Assembly (NCBI RefSeq): GCF_014172405.1
Contig: NZ_WNXC01000007.1
Coordinates: forward strand, 248,001 to 312,000
Length of the DNA: 64,000 bases
Direction of reading: 5' to 3'
Origin: Pedobacter gandavensis
Lineage (GTDB): Bacteria > Bacteroidota > Bacteroidia > Sphingobacteriales > Sphingobacteriaceae
Under the pieces are notes generated by a model. That model did not search any database, was not told the DNA's origin, and saw only the letters and a program-made list of their open reading frames with translations. A program made the translations under genes and the position numbers. Positions 18,005-26,413 of the stretch are shown in pieces. Each line of letters opens with the position of its first letter. Position 1 is the first letter of the stretch.

Positions 18005-19036
18005 TTACGAAGGCTCCACAATATAGTTTCTCCATTTGTTCAATGCTGAATCAAAATCAGCTGGCAGAGGCGCCTCAAATTCCATATATTCCTTCGTTGT
18101 AGGGTGGATGAAACCTAAAGTTTGCGCGTGTAAAGCCTGACGAGGAATCATGTTAAAGCAATTCTGTACAAACTGTTTGTATTTATTAAAAGTTGTTCCT
18201 TTGATAATTTTATCACCACCATAATTGGCGTCATTAAACAAGGGATGTCCGATGTGTTGCATATGTGCTCTGATTTGGTGTGTACGACCCGTTTCCAGCT
18301 GACAACTGATTAGGGTTACATAACCTAAACGCTCCAAAACAGAATAATGTGTTACTGACCACTTACCTTTTTCTTCCTCATCATACACATCCATCACAAT
18401 TCTATTCTTCAAACTGCGACCAATATATCCCGTAACGGTACCATTTTCCTCAATATCACCCCAAGCCAAAGCGATGTATTTACGCGTAATGCTGTGGTCA
18501 AAAAACTGTTTCGCCAATTTAGTCATGGTGATTTCGTTTTTACTGATCAACAACAAGCCTGAAGTATCCTTATCGATGCGGTGAACCAAGCCTGGTCTTC
18601 CCTCATTTCCCGGTAATTGTGGTAAATTTTCAAAATGGTAGGCTAAGGCATTCACCAATGTTCCGGTGTAATTGTTAAATCCTGGATGTACGACCATTCC
18701 TGCAGGCTTATTTACGACTAACAAATCGTTGTCTTCATAAACAATATCCAATGGGATATTTTCCGGATAAACTTCCGTATCTCTTGGAGGATGTGGGAAC
18801 ACAATAGAGATCTCATCATCTGGTTTCACTTTGTAACTGGCTTTAATCGTGGCCTTGTTAACCAACACATTTCCAGCCTCAATAGCGTTCTGAATGCGGT
18901 TACGGGAAGCATTTTCCAGACGCCCCATTAAAAATTTATCTACCCTTAATAAAGACTGTCCTTTATCAACAACAATATTAAAATGTTCGTATAAATCCTG
19001 CTCTTCTAACTCCTGCACCTCGCTGCTATTTTCCAT
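18005..19036 (-). CDS. rluD: RluA/RluD-family 23S rRNA pseudouridine synthase
   Basis: A 343-residue enzyme isomerising uridines to pseudouridine in large-subunit rRNA. An N-terminal S4 RNA-binding domain (about 28-80, starting LLRVDKFL) precedes the catalytic domain. The catalytic aspartate is D155 in HRIDKDTSG, and a conserved RTHQIRAHM follows. The domain layout is that of RluC/RluD; the choice of RluD over other paralogues rests on length and the S4 domain. It is transcribed ahead of the PabC-like gene without a gap. Confidence 0.88.
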   Translation of the reverse strand: MENSSEVQELEEQDLYEHFNIVVDKGQSLLRVDKFLMGRLENASRNRIQNAIEAGNVLVNKATIKASYKVKPDDEISIVFPHPPRDTEVYPENIPLDIVYEDNDLLVVNKPAGMVVHPGFNNYTGTLVNALAYHFENLPQLPGNEGRPGLVHRIDKDTSGLLLISKNEITMTKLAKQFFDHSITRKYIALAWGDIEENGTVTGYIGRSLKNRIVMDVYDEEEKGKWSVTHYSVLERLGYVTLISCQLETGRTHQIRAHMQHIGHPLFNDANYGGDKIIKGTTFNKYKQFVQNCFNMIPRQALHAQTLGFIHPTTKEYMEFEAPLPADFDSALNKWRNYIVEPS

Positions 19037-19092
19037 GAAATCTATGTCTGTATGTGATTAGGAAAGCCATCTATAACAATGGTTCCATTCTG

Positions 19093-19100
19093 CAAAACTA
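19093..19100 (-). promoter_or_regulatory. -7 element TAGTTTTG of rluD
   Basis: A TAnnTTTG match on the minus strand, about 57 bp upstream of the rluD ATG, inside the 345-bp divergent spacer. Apart from this and the opposing promoter at 19369, the spacer holds nothing recognisable. Confidence 0.45.
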
Positions 19101-19368
19101 ATCTTTAACAATTACATAATTGAAAAAAAATAATTTGGTCTGCTTTTTGATAACAGGCATAGCAATTACCAACCGCAACTTTTTAACGTTTTATTTGTGC
19201 TTGAGCCCAGAAAACCGCTTATAAACTTGCTATGAACCAGGTTAGTTAAATTAATTCCAGGATTATGAAAAACTTTACTCAAAACATTAAGATCATTCTA
19301 AACTTCTTTCCTTATTTATTAAAAATCATCTATTTTAAACCTTAATCATTAGCTAAAAAAAAGGCTTA

Positions 19369-19376
19369 TATATTTG
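19369..19376 (+). promoter_or_regulatory. -7 element TATATTTG, probable leaderless start
   Basis: A TAnnTTTG match ending five bases before the ATG at 19382, preceded by an A8 tract. Transcription would start at or next to the ATG, predicting a leaderless mRNA. Confidence 0.55.
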
Positions 19377-19381
19377 CAAAC

Positions 19382-20254
19382 ATGTTTACAGATATCTACA
19401 GCCCCATTCAGCAATTAAAGCATCCGCATCTTTCCCAATTATGGATCAAAAGAGATGATTTGATTGACCCCTATATTTCGGGGAACAAATGGCGTAAACT
19501 AAAATATTTATTATCAAAAGCAGGAGCCGAAAATAAGCAGCACCTGGTTACTTTTGGTGGCGCTTATTCCAACCACTTATTGGCTACCGCAGCGGCATCC
19601 TCCAGAGCAGGATTAAAATCTACGGCATTTGTCCGCGGAGAAACTGTGAAAAATGAAATGTTAATGCTTTGCCAACTTTTTGGAATGACATTGATCTTTG
19701 TCGACAGAGAAAGCTATAAAGATAAAACAAGCTTGTTCCAACTGCATTTTGGCGATGATCCAAATGCTTTCTTTATTGATGAAGGTGGTGCAAGCATGGA
19801 AGCTGTTACTGGCTGTGCAGAGATCATTAACGAATTACCTACCGACATTGACCATATTTTTTGTGCTGCAGGGACAGGGACTACCGCAGCAGGATTATTA
19901 AAAGGAATCCATGACCTGGGCTTAAAAACTACCTTACACGTGGTACCCGCATTAAAAGGCGGTGATTTCATTGCTGAAGAAATTTTCAAATACCTCGGCC
20001 ATACTCATCAATTGAGCTTACATACAGATTATCATTTTGGTGGTTACGCGAAAACCAAACCTGAATTAATTGATTTCATGAAAAATTTCATCAGCAGTCA
20101 GGGGATATTAATTGATCCGGTATACACCGCAAAAATGATGTACGCCATCCAAGACCTCTCTAAGAAAGATTATTTTAAAAAAGAGGAGAAAATAGTTGCC
20201 CTTCACACCGGTGGCCTGATGGGAATCCTTGGTATGAAAGACAAATTCTTTTAA
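19382..20254 (+). CDS. ACC deaminase / D-cysteine desulfhydrase-family PLP enzyme
   Basis: A 290-residue fold-type II PLP enzyme. The PLP lysine is K36 in SGNKWRKLKYL, and TFGGAYSNHL a little further on binds substrate and phosphate. The family includes 1-aminocyclopropane-1-carboxylate deaminase and D-cysteine desulfhydrase. In bacteria of this type the biochemical role is more often D-cysteine or D-amino-acid breakdown, but sequence alone does not decide. The start is fixed by a promoter element five bases upstream. Its TAA overlaps the stop codon of the convergent DUF6266 gene. Confidence 0.8.
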   Translation: MFTDIYSPIQQLKHPHLSQLWIKRDDLIDPYISGNKWRKLKYLLSKAGAENKQHLVTFGGAYSNHLLATAAASSRAGLKSTAFVRGETVKNEMLMLCQLFGMTLIFVDRESYKDKTSLFQLHFGDDPNAFFIDEGGASMEAVTGCAEIINELPTDIDHIFCAAGTGTTAAGLLKGIHDLGLKTTLHVVPALKGGDFIAEEIFKYLGHTHQLSLHTDYHFGGYAKTKPELIDFMKNFISSQGILIDPVYTAKMMYAIQDLSKKDYFKKEEKIVALHTGGLMGILGMKDKFF

Positions 20255-20937
20255 TCCTGAGTACCTGAGCTAAGGTATACCCTTCCCAGATAAACGCTAT
20301 CGGAAATTTCATTTCTATCGTCAGAAATAAAGGAGATATAAGTTTCTACAAAATCATCTTCGGGACTGATATTCCTATTCAGGGATTCAGCCATAGGTAT
20401 CAGGTAGAGTTCCTCTTCCCCAACATTTCTTCTGTTTCCACTTAAAACACTAAAACTCCGCTCCCATTTAGGATGGTAAGCCAGCAGCATCACCTGATCT
20501 CTTTCATATTTTGCTTCCAGATCTGAGGCTACCCTCCATTGAAATTTCAAGTTTGGGTAAACGTATTCCACTACTGGCTGGTTTGCGACCGGCAAATCAC
20601 CTTTACTCAGCAGCACCTTACTATAATCCAGCAGGAAATTCGGTTTTACTCCAGTAATTGCCTCTTTAATATTCCAGGAACTGGCCACATTTTGTGCGGT
20701 CTGACCTGTTCCCAATGCCGCAGTCCTAAAACCTACATTAATGAATTCTTTCGTATGGGAAATCAATTTTCTGCCCATTTGAAATTTCTTATTGACACTC
20801 AACTGTCCGGATGACCTTGGTTTTGTTGATTTTTTAGGTGCATTACGAACACAAGGTTTACCCAACCTGATATAGCCGACAACATTTCCTACTTTTCCTA
20901 CAAAGGTGCCAAAGGCACCCCCTGTTACACTTCCCAT
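20251..20937 (-). CDS. DUF6266-family protein
   Basis: A 228-residue protein of unknown function. The N-terminal pattern GxxGxFVGKVGNVVGY, then a lysine- and proline-rich KSTKPRSSGQ, then a helical segment with a conserved GTG/AxN region, matches the DUF6266 family as I know it. That family is small, uncharacterised, common and often paralogous in Bacteroidota. There is no signal peptide. The C-terminal half is rich in aromatic and beta-strand-like sequence. The gene is convergent with and overlaps the ACC-deaminase-like gene by four bases. Its upstream region is unusually rich in palindromes. Confidence 0.65.
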   Translation of the reverse strand: MGSVTGGAFGTFVGKVGNVVGYIRLGKPCVRNAPKKSTKPRSSGQLSVNKKFQMGRKLISHTKEFINVGFRTAALGTGQTAQNVASSWNIKEAITGVKPNFLLDYSKVLLSKGDLPVANQPVVEYVYPNLKFQWRVASDLEAKYERDQVMLLAYHPKWERSFSVLSGNRRNVGEEELYLIPMAESLNRNISPEDDFVETYISFISDDRNEISDSVYLGRVYLSSGTQD

Positions 20938-21002
20938 AACGATAAAATTAAATGATTAATAACTACTTAAAATTAAACATAATTAACTACAAATTGATAT
21001 AT

Positions 21003-21024
21003 AATTCAATTATAAAATTGAATT
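21003..21024. repeat. 9-bp inverted repeat upstream of the DUF6266 gene
   Basis: AATTCAATT (21003-21011) and AATTGAATT (21016-21024) with a four-base loop. It is adjacent to the much longer dyad at 21030-21094. Confidence 0.7.
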
Positions 21025-21029
21025 TATAC

Positions 21030-21094
21030 TGCTATTGTTTTGCTTTTCTTTTGCTCCGGTAATATAAGAGCAAAAGAAAAGCAAAACAGTAGCA
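21030..21094. repeat. Long inverted repeat (27-bp arms, 11-base loop)
   Basis: Positions 21036-21056 and 21068-21088 are perfectly complementary over 21 bp. Five further pairs extend the arms to 21030 and 21094 after a single mismatch. The arms are purine/pyrimidine-skewed (GC-poor TTTTGC/GCAAAA blocks). No T-run follows on either strand. It lies between ku and the DUF6266 gene. Confidence 0.9.
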
Positions 21095-21113
21095 AAACAA
21101 TAGCAAAACAAAT
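21080..21113. repeat. Three tandem 11-12-bp repeats AGCAAAACA(g/a)T
   Basis: Units begin at 21080, 21091 and 21102. The first overlaps the right arm of the long dyad. Differences between units are limited to one base and one inserted A. Confidence 0.8.
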
Positions 21114-21157
21114 AGCGAATAAATCAGGATGCTGCCAGCACCGAACAAGGGAGGAAA

Positions 21158-21223
21158 CCTGTTAAAAAACAGGGAAAATAAAATTTAAGATTAAGTTAAC
21201 CCATCCCGATCCGTTTAACTTAA
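21158..21223. repeat. Two further dyads downstream of ku
   Basis: CCTGTT/AACAGG (21158-21163, 21168-21173; loop AAAA), and TTAAGTTAA/TTAACTTAA (21191-21199, 21215-21223; 15-base spacer). Neither has a clear T-run on the minus strand, though either could mark the end of the NHEJ transcript. Confidence 0.6.
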
Positions 21224-21285
21224 ACAGCAGGTCATTTTGAAGGGTAAAAGATCAGATTTTAGATTTAGATGATTAGCGTGTTTTA

Positions 21286-22047
21286 CTATGCCCGCTTCAA
21301 ACTTTCCAGCAATTGCTCGTACAAGTCATCGCTGGTTGCTTTTTTAGGTTTGATCTTTTTAACGGTGGCCCTTTTCCCCTGGGCTTTCGCTTTAATGATC
21401 TTTAACAATTCGTTTGAATAGTCATTTTTAAAACTTTCGATGTTAAATGGCGCCGTATATTGCTTGATTAAGGCCATACCTACCGACAATTCCTTTGGCT
21501 TAATACTGACCTCATCTTTCGGTTTCAGCTCCTGAGTATCACGTATTTCTTCCTGAAACCGAATCTTGGTCACCACAATAATTCCATTCATCGGATGAAT
21601 GACACATAGATTTTCATGATTACGCAATACAAAACGTGCTACGCCAGCCTTTTTCGACTTAACCAAAGCCTCTAATAGCAAGGCATATGCTTTTTTCCCT
21701 TGCATTTCAGGCTGGACATAATAAGAAGTTTCATAATAGACGGGGTTTATTTCCGCGAGATCAACGAAATTCTCAATTTCTATGACTTTTGTCTTTTCAG
21801 GCTTAACCTCCTCAAAATCATGATCATCCAACACAATATATTGATCATTCAATAAGTAACCTTTAACAATATGGTCAAAAGGCACCTCTTGTTGTGTTTT
21901 CTCGTTTACCCTTTTAAATTTGATATTGGCATGATCCCTTTCATCCAACATATCCAAATCCAGCGCACTACTTTGCACTCCTGAGAACAGTTTCACGGGG
22001 ATATTTACTAAACCAAAACCAATAGCGCCTTTCCAGATCGATCTCAT
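21286..22047 (-). CDS. ku: Ku, bacterial NHEJ DNA end-binding protein
   Basis: A 253-residue homodimeric ring protein that binds double-strand DNA ends and recruits LigD. It begins with the conserved MRSIWKGAIGFGLVNIPVKL and continues with the Ku core to about residue 215. A basic C-terminal tail (RATVKKIKPKKA) follows, as expected for DNA binding and LigD stimulation. The length is typical. It is last in a four-gene operon after orf83, ligD and orf85, the standard ku-ligD pairing. Confidence 0.96.
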   Translation of the reverse strand: MRSIWKGAIGFGLVNIPVKLFSGVQSSALDLDMLDERDHANIKFKRVNEKTQQEVPFDHIVKGYLLNDQYIVLDDHDFEEVKPEKTKVIEIENFVDLAEINPVYYETSYYVQPEMQGKKAYALLLEALVKSKKAGVARFVLRNHENLCVIHPMNGIIVVTKIRFQEEIRDTQELKPKDEVSIKPKELSVGMALIKQYTAPFNIESFKNDYSNELLKIIKAKAQGKRATVKKIKPKKATSDDLYEQLLESLKRA

Positions 22048-22068
22048 ATATAAAATTTAAAGGTCCTC

Positions 22069-22326
22069 TTATTCAGGTTTATTTAAATAATACTGGTCAA
22101 TCTGTTCTCCAACCTGATCAACCAATTCTTTGGCGATTAAACCTTCTGCACACCAAACCCGACCTTGTGCAGCCTCCTCCGTCCATACCAGGCCAATCGA
22201 ATTCTCCTGGTCAAACAACGCGTATTTTGGCTCTTCCCGATCGGGAATCACTAATAACCTTTCCCATTGTCCTTCAATTAGCACCTGAATATCGAATGGC
22301 TCCCAGGGTTCTTCTATCTTTCCCAT
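22069..22326 (-). CDS. Uncharacterised 85-residue protein between ligD and ku
   Basis: A small acidic soluble protein of unknown function, rich in Trp, Glu and Gln, with a motif PWEPFDIQVLIEGQWERL near the start. No signal peptide or membrane segment is seen, and no named domain is recognised. It lies 21 bp upstream of ku and 23 bp downstream of ligD on the same strand, so it is co-transcribed with both. It could be an accessory end-joining factor or an unrelated passenger; only its position suggests the former. Confidence 0.7.
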   Translation of the reverse strand: MGKIEEPWEPFDIQVLIEGQWERLLVIPDREEPKYALFDQENSIGLVWTEEAAQGRVWCAEGLIAKELVDQVGEQIDQYYLNKPE

Positions 22327-22349
22327 CGCATTATCTTTTATTTTAAAAA

Positions 22350-25064
22350 TCAGGAATGATCCTGTTTCAATAACACTTCCTCGTTTTTATTGTTTTTAAT
22401 AACGGTCATCAGGTCGATTCCTTTGCCCAGAACCGGTTTAAAAATATCCCCCATTTCATTTACTCTGGCCAGCGCATTGAAAATTGTAAAATCTTTCATT
22501 TGCAAACCTTTCTTTACTTCCTCCCAGTGTAAAGGCATAGACACGGTAGCACCGGGTTTAGGACGGAGTGAATAAGGGGCCGCGATGGTCGCATGCGATC
22601 TGTTTTGCAGGAAATCGAGGTACATTTTACCTTTCCGGTTGGCCACTACCCGCTCCAGACTGGTAAACTTTGGTATTTCGCGATTGACAAGCGTTACGAT
22701 GATCCTGGCAAACTCCCTGCTCTGCTCATAAGTATATTTATTACCCATGGGGATATAAATATGTAAACCTGTGGAGCCGCTGGTTTTGCAATACGATGGC
22801 ACACCCATCCCCTCCAAAACGGCCTTAGTCACCACTGCAGCCTCAATCACTTGCTCAAAAGAACTTTTACCGGGATCAAGATCAATGATACACCAGGTTG
22901 GGTGATCGGGTTTTTGAATGGTGCTACTCCAGGGATGCAACTCAATACAACCCAGACCAGCCATATAAAGCAAGGTAGCTTCATCATTACCCAAAAGAAA
23001 GTGTTTATCCGTATCATCACCTTCCGCATGGTACAGATAAGTCTTGGTCCAGTCGGGCACTTTATCTGTTACGTCTTTCTGGTAAAAACTTTTGCCTGTA
23101 ATTCCATTGGGATAGCGATTTAAAGACTGTGGCCGATCTTTCAGGTATGGCAATATAAAAGGAGCCATCTGATGGTAATAATTGATCACATCACGCTTGC
23201 TGACTTTCTCCAGCGGCCAGAATATTTTATTTAGATTACTAAACTTCAAGGAGTGTCCATTGATTTGCTTCAGCTGTGTTTCTTCCTCAGGGTTCAGCAA
23301 ATCTTCCGCAAGTCCTTTTTTCCCGGATTTCTTTTTTTCTGCTTCCATAATAGGATGATGAATCACTTGATTTATAGCTACTGGATTTTCCAGGAGTACT
23401 TCTTCAGGTCCCTTATCGCCTCTCATTCCTTCAAAAGAAGGATGCCTCATGACCCCATCAGCTGTCATTTCTGTAAAACTAACCTCACAAACCAATTCCG
23501 GCTTTAACCAGGTGGCTACAGCATTTGGAGGCTGATACTGGAAAGGACTCCGCTTATTCACATCTGGTTCCTCTGCAAACATCGGCGCTGCGATGATCAA
23601 GGGCTGAAATTGCAGCAGCAGTTCTTTTTGGGTTTTAAGACTAAAGCCCGTTCCGATCTTTCCGGTATACTTTAATTTTCCTTTCTCAAATACGCCTACC
23701 AGTAAGGAACTAAATGGCCTGGTGCTCCCTTCATTTTTCGTAAAACCAGCAATTACTACCTCCTGACGCTGATTCGCCTTAATCTTCAACCAATCCTGCG
23801 TCCGATCTCCAGGATGATACTTGCTGTCCATTCGCTTGGCCATGATTCCCTCCAAACCGGCTCGCTTCGCCGCATCCAAAAAAGCAATGCCTGAGGTTTC
23901 GAAATCCTTACTTAATAAAATGACTGAACTGGAAGGCAGTACTGCTGCAAGAATTGCTTTCCGATCCAGGAGCGATAATCCCCTGAGGTCGTAACCATCA
24001 TACCAAAGTAGGTCAAAAACATAATAGCTTAAATCACCATCTGCTTCGCTACGCCAATGCTGTAAGGCCCCAAAATCAGCACTGCCCTTTTCATTTAAAA
24101 CCACCACTTCACCGTCCAGAATGGCGCTTATCTTCCATGCTTTCAGTGCCTGATAGATGGGATAAAATTTCTCATTATAGGATTTATCATTGCGGGATTT
24201 TAATTCAACCTTAGATTGATCAAGAAAAGCCAGGGCACGATAACCGTCCCATTTAACTTCATAGAGCCATCCGCTTTGATCAAAAGGTTCGTCAACCAAG
24301 GTAGCCAACATGGGCTCAACCTGCTCAAAAAAAAGAGCTTTCATTGCTTTTTCAAGTAACCTCTGGAGCTTTTCCCCAGCCGGTTCGATATTGCTACTTT
24401 GATTTTTTAAGGCTTTACCAATTTTCTCAACATCAGGCTCCGCTGCTTTATCCTTTGGCCTTTTGGTCTTTCCATAAACCCGATCCGGCTGCTTTTCCAT
24501 TTGCAGGATGCTTTTCCCGGAGATCACCGATTTATCTTTTAAAAGGATATCTGTTGTTTTCGCATACTTATCGTCCAGCTTCATCAATAACCAGGAATTA
24601 TCTCCTTTGCCATAGGCTTTTACTAAGGCAAAAGCACCTTTCAATTTCTTTCCATTGAGTACAAAATGGAGCTTTCCATTTTGTAATTGATGTAGCATTT
24701 GTTTTTCCTGCGCTTTAAAATCAGCAGATTCCGGCTCAAAGGGCGTATACGTTCCTTCATCCCATACGATTACAGTCCCCCCTCCATACTGGCCTTTAGG
24801 GATTACACCTTCAAAATTCCGATAGTCATAGGGATGATCTTCCACCATCATCGCCAGTCGCTTGATTTCAGGATCCGTAGACGGACCTTTTGGAACGGCC
24901 CAACTTTTCAGGACACCCTCCATTTCTAAACGAAAATCATAATGAAGGTGGGAGGCAGCATGTTTTTGAACGACAAAGCGTAGGGTCTTTCCGCTACCTT
25001 TCCCTCCTTTAGGTTCAGGCGTCTCTTTAAAGGATCGTTTCTGCTGATATTCCCTAAGCCCCAT
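22350..25064 (-). CDS. ligD: LigD, multifunctional NHEJ DNA ligase
   Basis: A 904-residue three-domain repair enzyme in the order phosphoesterase-ligase-polymerase, as in Pseudomonas and unlike the mycobacterial order. The PE domain (about 25-190) has HLHYDFRLE and the EDHPYDYRNFEG segment. The ATP-dependent ligase domain (about 248-560) has the nucleotidyl lysine K271 in KWDG. The primase-like polymerase domain (about 605-895) has catalytic D728 and D730 in IDLDPG and a further Asp in YLDF (D817). All catalytic motifs are intact. It is cotranscribed with ku. Confidence 0.97.
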   Translation of the reverse strand: MGLREYQQKRSFKETPEPKGGKGSGKTLRFVVQKHAASHLHYDFRLEMEGVLKSWAVPKGPSTDPEIKRLAMMVEDHPYDYRNFEGVIPKGQYGGGTVIVWDEGTYTPFEPESADFKAQEKQMLHQLQNGKLHFVLNGKKLKGAFALVKAYGKGDNSWLLMKLDDKYAKTTDILLKDKSVISGKSILQMEKQPDRVYGKTKRPKDKAAEPDVEKIGKALKNQSSNIEPAGEKLQRLLEKAMKALFFEQVEPMLATLVDEPFDQSGWLYEVKWDGYRALAFLDQSKVELKSRNDKSYNEKFYPIYQALKAWKISAILDGEVVVLNEKGSADFGALQHWRSEADGDLSYYVFDLLWYDGYDLRGLSLLDRKAILAAVLPSSSVILLSKDFETSGIAFLDAAKRAGLEGIMAKRMDSKYHPGDRTQDWLKIKANQRQEVVIAGFTKNEGSTRPFSSLLVGVFEKGKLKYTGKIGTGFSLKTQKELLLQFQPLIIAAPMFAEEPDVNKRSPFQYQPPNAVATWLKPELVCEVSFTEMTADGVMRHPSFEGMRGDKGPEEVLLENPVAINQVIHHPIMEAEKKKSGKKGLAEDLLNPEEETQLKQINGHSLKFSNLNKIFWPLEKVSKRDVINYYHQMAPFILPYLKDRPQSLNRYPNGITGKSFYQKDVTDKVPDWTKTYLYHAEGDDTDKHFLLGNDEATLLYMAGLGCIELHPWSSTIQKPDHPTWCIIDLDPGKSSFEQVIEAAVVTKAVLEGMGVPSYCKTSGSTGLHIYIPMGNKYTYEQSREFARIIVTLVNREIPKFTSLERVVANRKGKMYLDFLQNRSHATIAAPYSLRPKPGATVSMPLHWEEVKKGLQMKDFTIFNALARVNEMGDIFKPVLGKGIDLMTVIKNNKNEEVLLKQDHS

Positions 25065-25083
25065 CCATGATTGCTTTTAAAAT

Positions 25084-25335
25084 TTAAATATTCGATTGGT
25101 CCACCACCTGCTCACTCAGTTTCCTTCCTTCTAAAGCCATACCGATGTTTATTAAAAACCTTGGAGCCACATGGTGATGATCGGCAGAACGCCAGGCCCC
25201 AGATTCAGCAATGATAAAAAAATTTGCACCGTTTGGATATTTAATCCGCATTCCATGCTTTCCCTGATAATGCTCAGCTTTGGCGTGCAGGCGTAACAAT
25301 ACACCTGTTCCAGGTTCTTTTACTTCAATTTGCAT
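25084..25335 (-). CDS. Uncharacterised 83-residue protein, first gene of the NHEJ operon
   Basis: A small soluble protein without signal peptide or membrane segment. It contains a histidine-rich patch (ADHHHVAP) and a strand-rich start (VLLRLHAKAEHY). No domain is recognised. It ends 19 bp upstream of the ligD start on the same strand and is therefore probably the promoter-proximal gene of the operon. It is divergent from the arsR operon. Function is unknown; a link to end joining rests on position only. Confidence 0.65.
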   Translation of the reverse strand: MQIEVKEPGTGVLLRLHAKAEHYQGKHGMRIKYPNGANFFIIAESGAWRSADHHHVAPRFLINIGMALEGRKLSEQVVDQSNI

Positions 25336-25573
25336 AATTATTGAGTTGAGTTAAAGACATTTTTCTTTAATCGGATCTTTAAATATTATTAATTGATTCA
25401 AATTACTGGGATTCAACGTCAAATCCCTTCGAGTTTATGCTATTCCTTAGCCATTAAAAACAAGTATAACAGAGAATAGTTTCTCCAAAATTCAAATTTC
25501 CAAAAACAACCATCCTACTGACCTACAACCCAATACATAAAATTAAAGAATAAAAAAAGACAAAAATATTTGC

Positions 25574-25615
25574 GTAGTCGAATAACTTCATTTAAATTAG
25601 TAGTCAAATAACTAC
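25574..25615 (+). promoter_or_regulatory. Tandem palindromic operator of the arsR operon
   Basis: Two 16-bp sites, GTAGTCGAATAACTTC (25574-25589) and GTAGTCAAATAACTAC (25600-25615), differ at two positions and are 26 bp apart. The second is palindromic (GTAGT/ACTAC) and ends three bases before the arsR ATG. Sites of this shape suit a winged-helix ArsR dimer, so autoregulation is likely. Confidence 0.7.
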
Positions 25616-25618
25616 ATA

Positions 25619-25939
25619 ATGAATTTAAGACGAGATGTATTTCAAGCCATAGCAGACCCAACAAGGAGAGCGATATTGGTTTTACTGGCTTCACAGTCGA
25701 TGAGTGCCGGTGCCATAGCTGCCAATTTTGATTCTGCCAGACCAACGGTTTCAAAACATTTACAAATACTTACGGAATGTGAGTTACTGAAACAAGAGCA
25801 AACCGGAAGGGAAATTCACTATCATATCAATCCAGAAAAGATGAAAGAGGTGGCCGATTATATTGAGCCTTTCCGCAAAATGTGGGAAGAACGTTTCAAC
25901 AAATTAGAAAACATCATGAAAGCCTATAAAAGCGAATAA
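25619..25939 (+). CDS. ArsR-family winged-helix transcriptional regulator
   Basis: A 106-residue repressor-like protein. The sequence MNLRRDVFQAIADPTRRAIL and the helix-turn-helix around residues 30-55 (MSAGAIAANFDSARPTVSKHLQ region) are typical of the ArsR subgroup that accompanies SRPBCC genes. No metal-binding cysteine pair (CVC) is present, so it probably does not sense metals through the classical site. It is first in a four-gene operon with a one-base gap to the SRPBCC gene. Two matching palindromes upstream are its probable binding sites. Confidence 0.92.
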   Translation: MNLRRDVFQAIADPTRRAILVLLASQSMSAGAIAANFDSARPTVSKHLQILTECELLKQEQTGREIHYHINPEKMKEVADYIEPFRKMWEERFNKLENIMKAYKSE

Positions 25940-25940
25940 C

Positions 25941-26408
25941 ATGGAACAGAAAACGAAAATTCATGCCGAAGAGGGCAAACAAGAATTAGTGATCACCAGG
26001 GAATTTGATTTACCACTGGAATTACTTTTCAAAGCTTATGTAGATCCGGAAATAGTCGCACAATGGATGGGAACGAAAGTGGTTGAACTGGCAAGTAAAA
26101 ATCACGGCAATTACCGTTTTGAGACCAGCGATGCCACAGGTAAAGTAGTATTTCAAGCCAATGGGGTAATTCATAGCTGTATTCCGAACCAAAAAATCAC
26201 CAGGACTTTCGAAATGGAAAACGCTCCTTTTGAAGTTCAGCTCGAATTCTTAACCTTTGAAAAACTCACAGAAAGCAGCAGCCAGCTTAGGATACAAATC
26301 CTTTACAAAACGGTTGAGCTAAGAAATCAAATGATGAAAATGGGCTTTGCGCCAGGCCTGAATATGGCACACAACCGCTTGCAGGACATCGTCAGCAAAT
26401 TAAAATAA
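25941..26408 (+). CDS. SRPBCC (AHSA1-like) domain protein
   Basis: A 155-residue single-domain helix-grip protein. The START/AHSA1 signature begins with ITREFDLPLELLFKAYVDP and continues with AQWMGTK. A C-terminal helix (MAHNRLQDIV) closes the cavity. Such proteins bind hydrophobic ligands and are often paired with ArsR regulators, as here: the start lies one base after the arsR stop. The ligand is unknown. The protein is cytoplasmic, without signal peptide. Confidence 0.88.
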   Translation: MEQKTKIHAEEGKQELVITREFDLPLELLFKAYVDPEIVAQWMGTKVVELASKNHGNYRFETSDATGKVVFQANGVIHSCIPNQKITRTFEMENAPFEVQLEFLTFEKLTESSSQLRIQILYKTVELRNQMMKMGFAPGLNMAHNRLQDIVSKLK

Positions 26409-26413
26409 ATAGC

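Noticed and set aside
21030..21094. Ordinary Rho-independent terminator of ku
   Set aside because: It lies about 190 bp past the ku stop and has no T-run on the minus strand. The arms are much longer than in the other terminators of this window.
21080..21116. CRISPR-like array (AGCAAAACA units)
   Set aside because: Units are 11-12 bp with no unique spacers and no cas genes. It is a simple tandem repeat attached to a hairpin.
24344..24929. Plus-strand frames antisense to ligD
   Set aside because: They mirror the strongly conserved ligD frame. The translated sequences are aromatic-rich without motifs, as expected for shadows.
25619..25939. Arsenic-resistance function for the arsR gene
   Set aside because: No CVC-type metal site and no arsenite pump or reductase nearby. 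The partners are SRPBCC, DUF4256 and YdeI-like genes.
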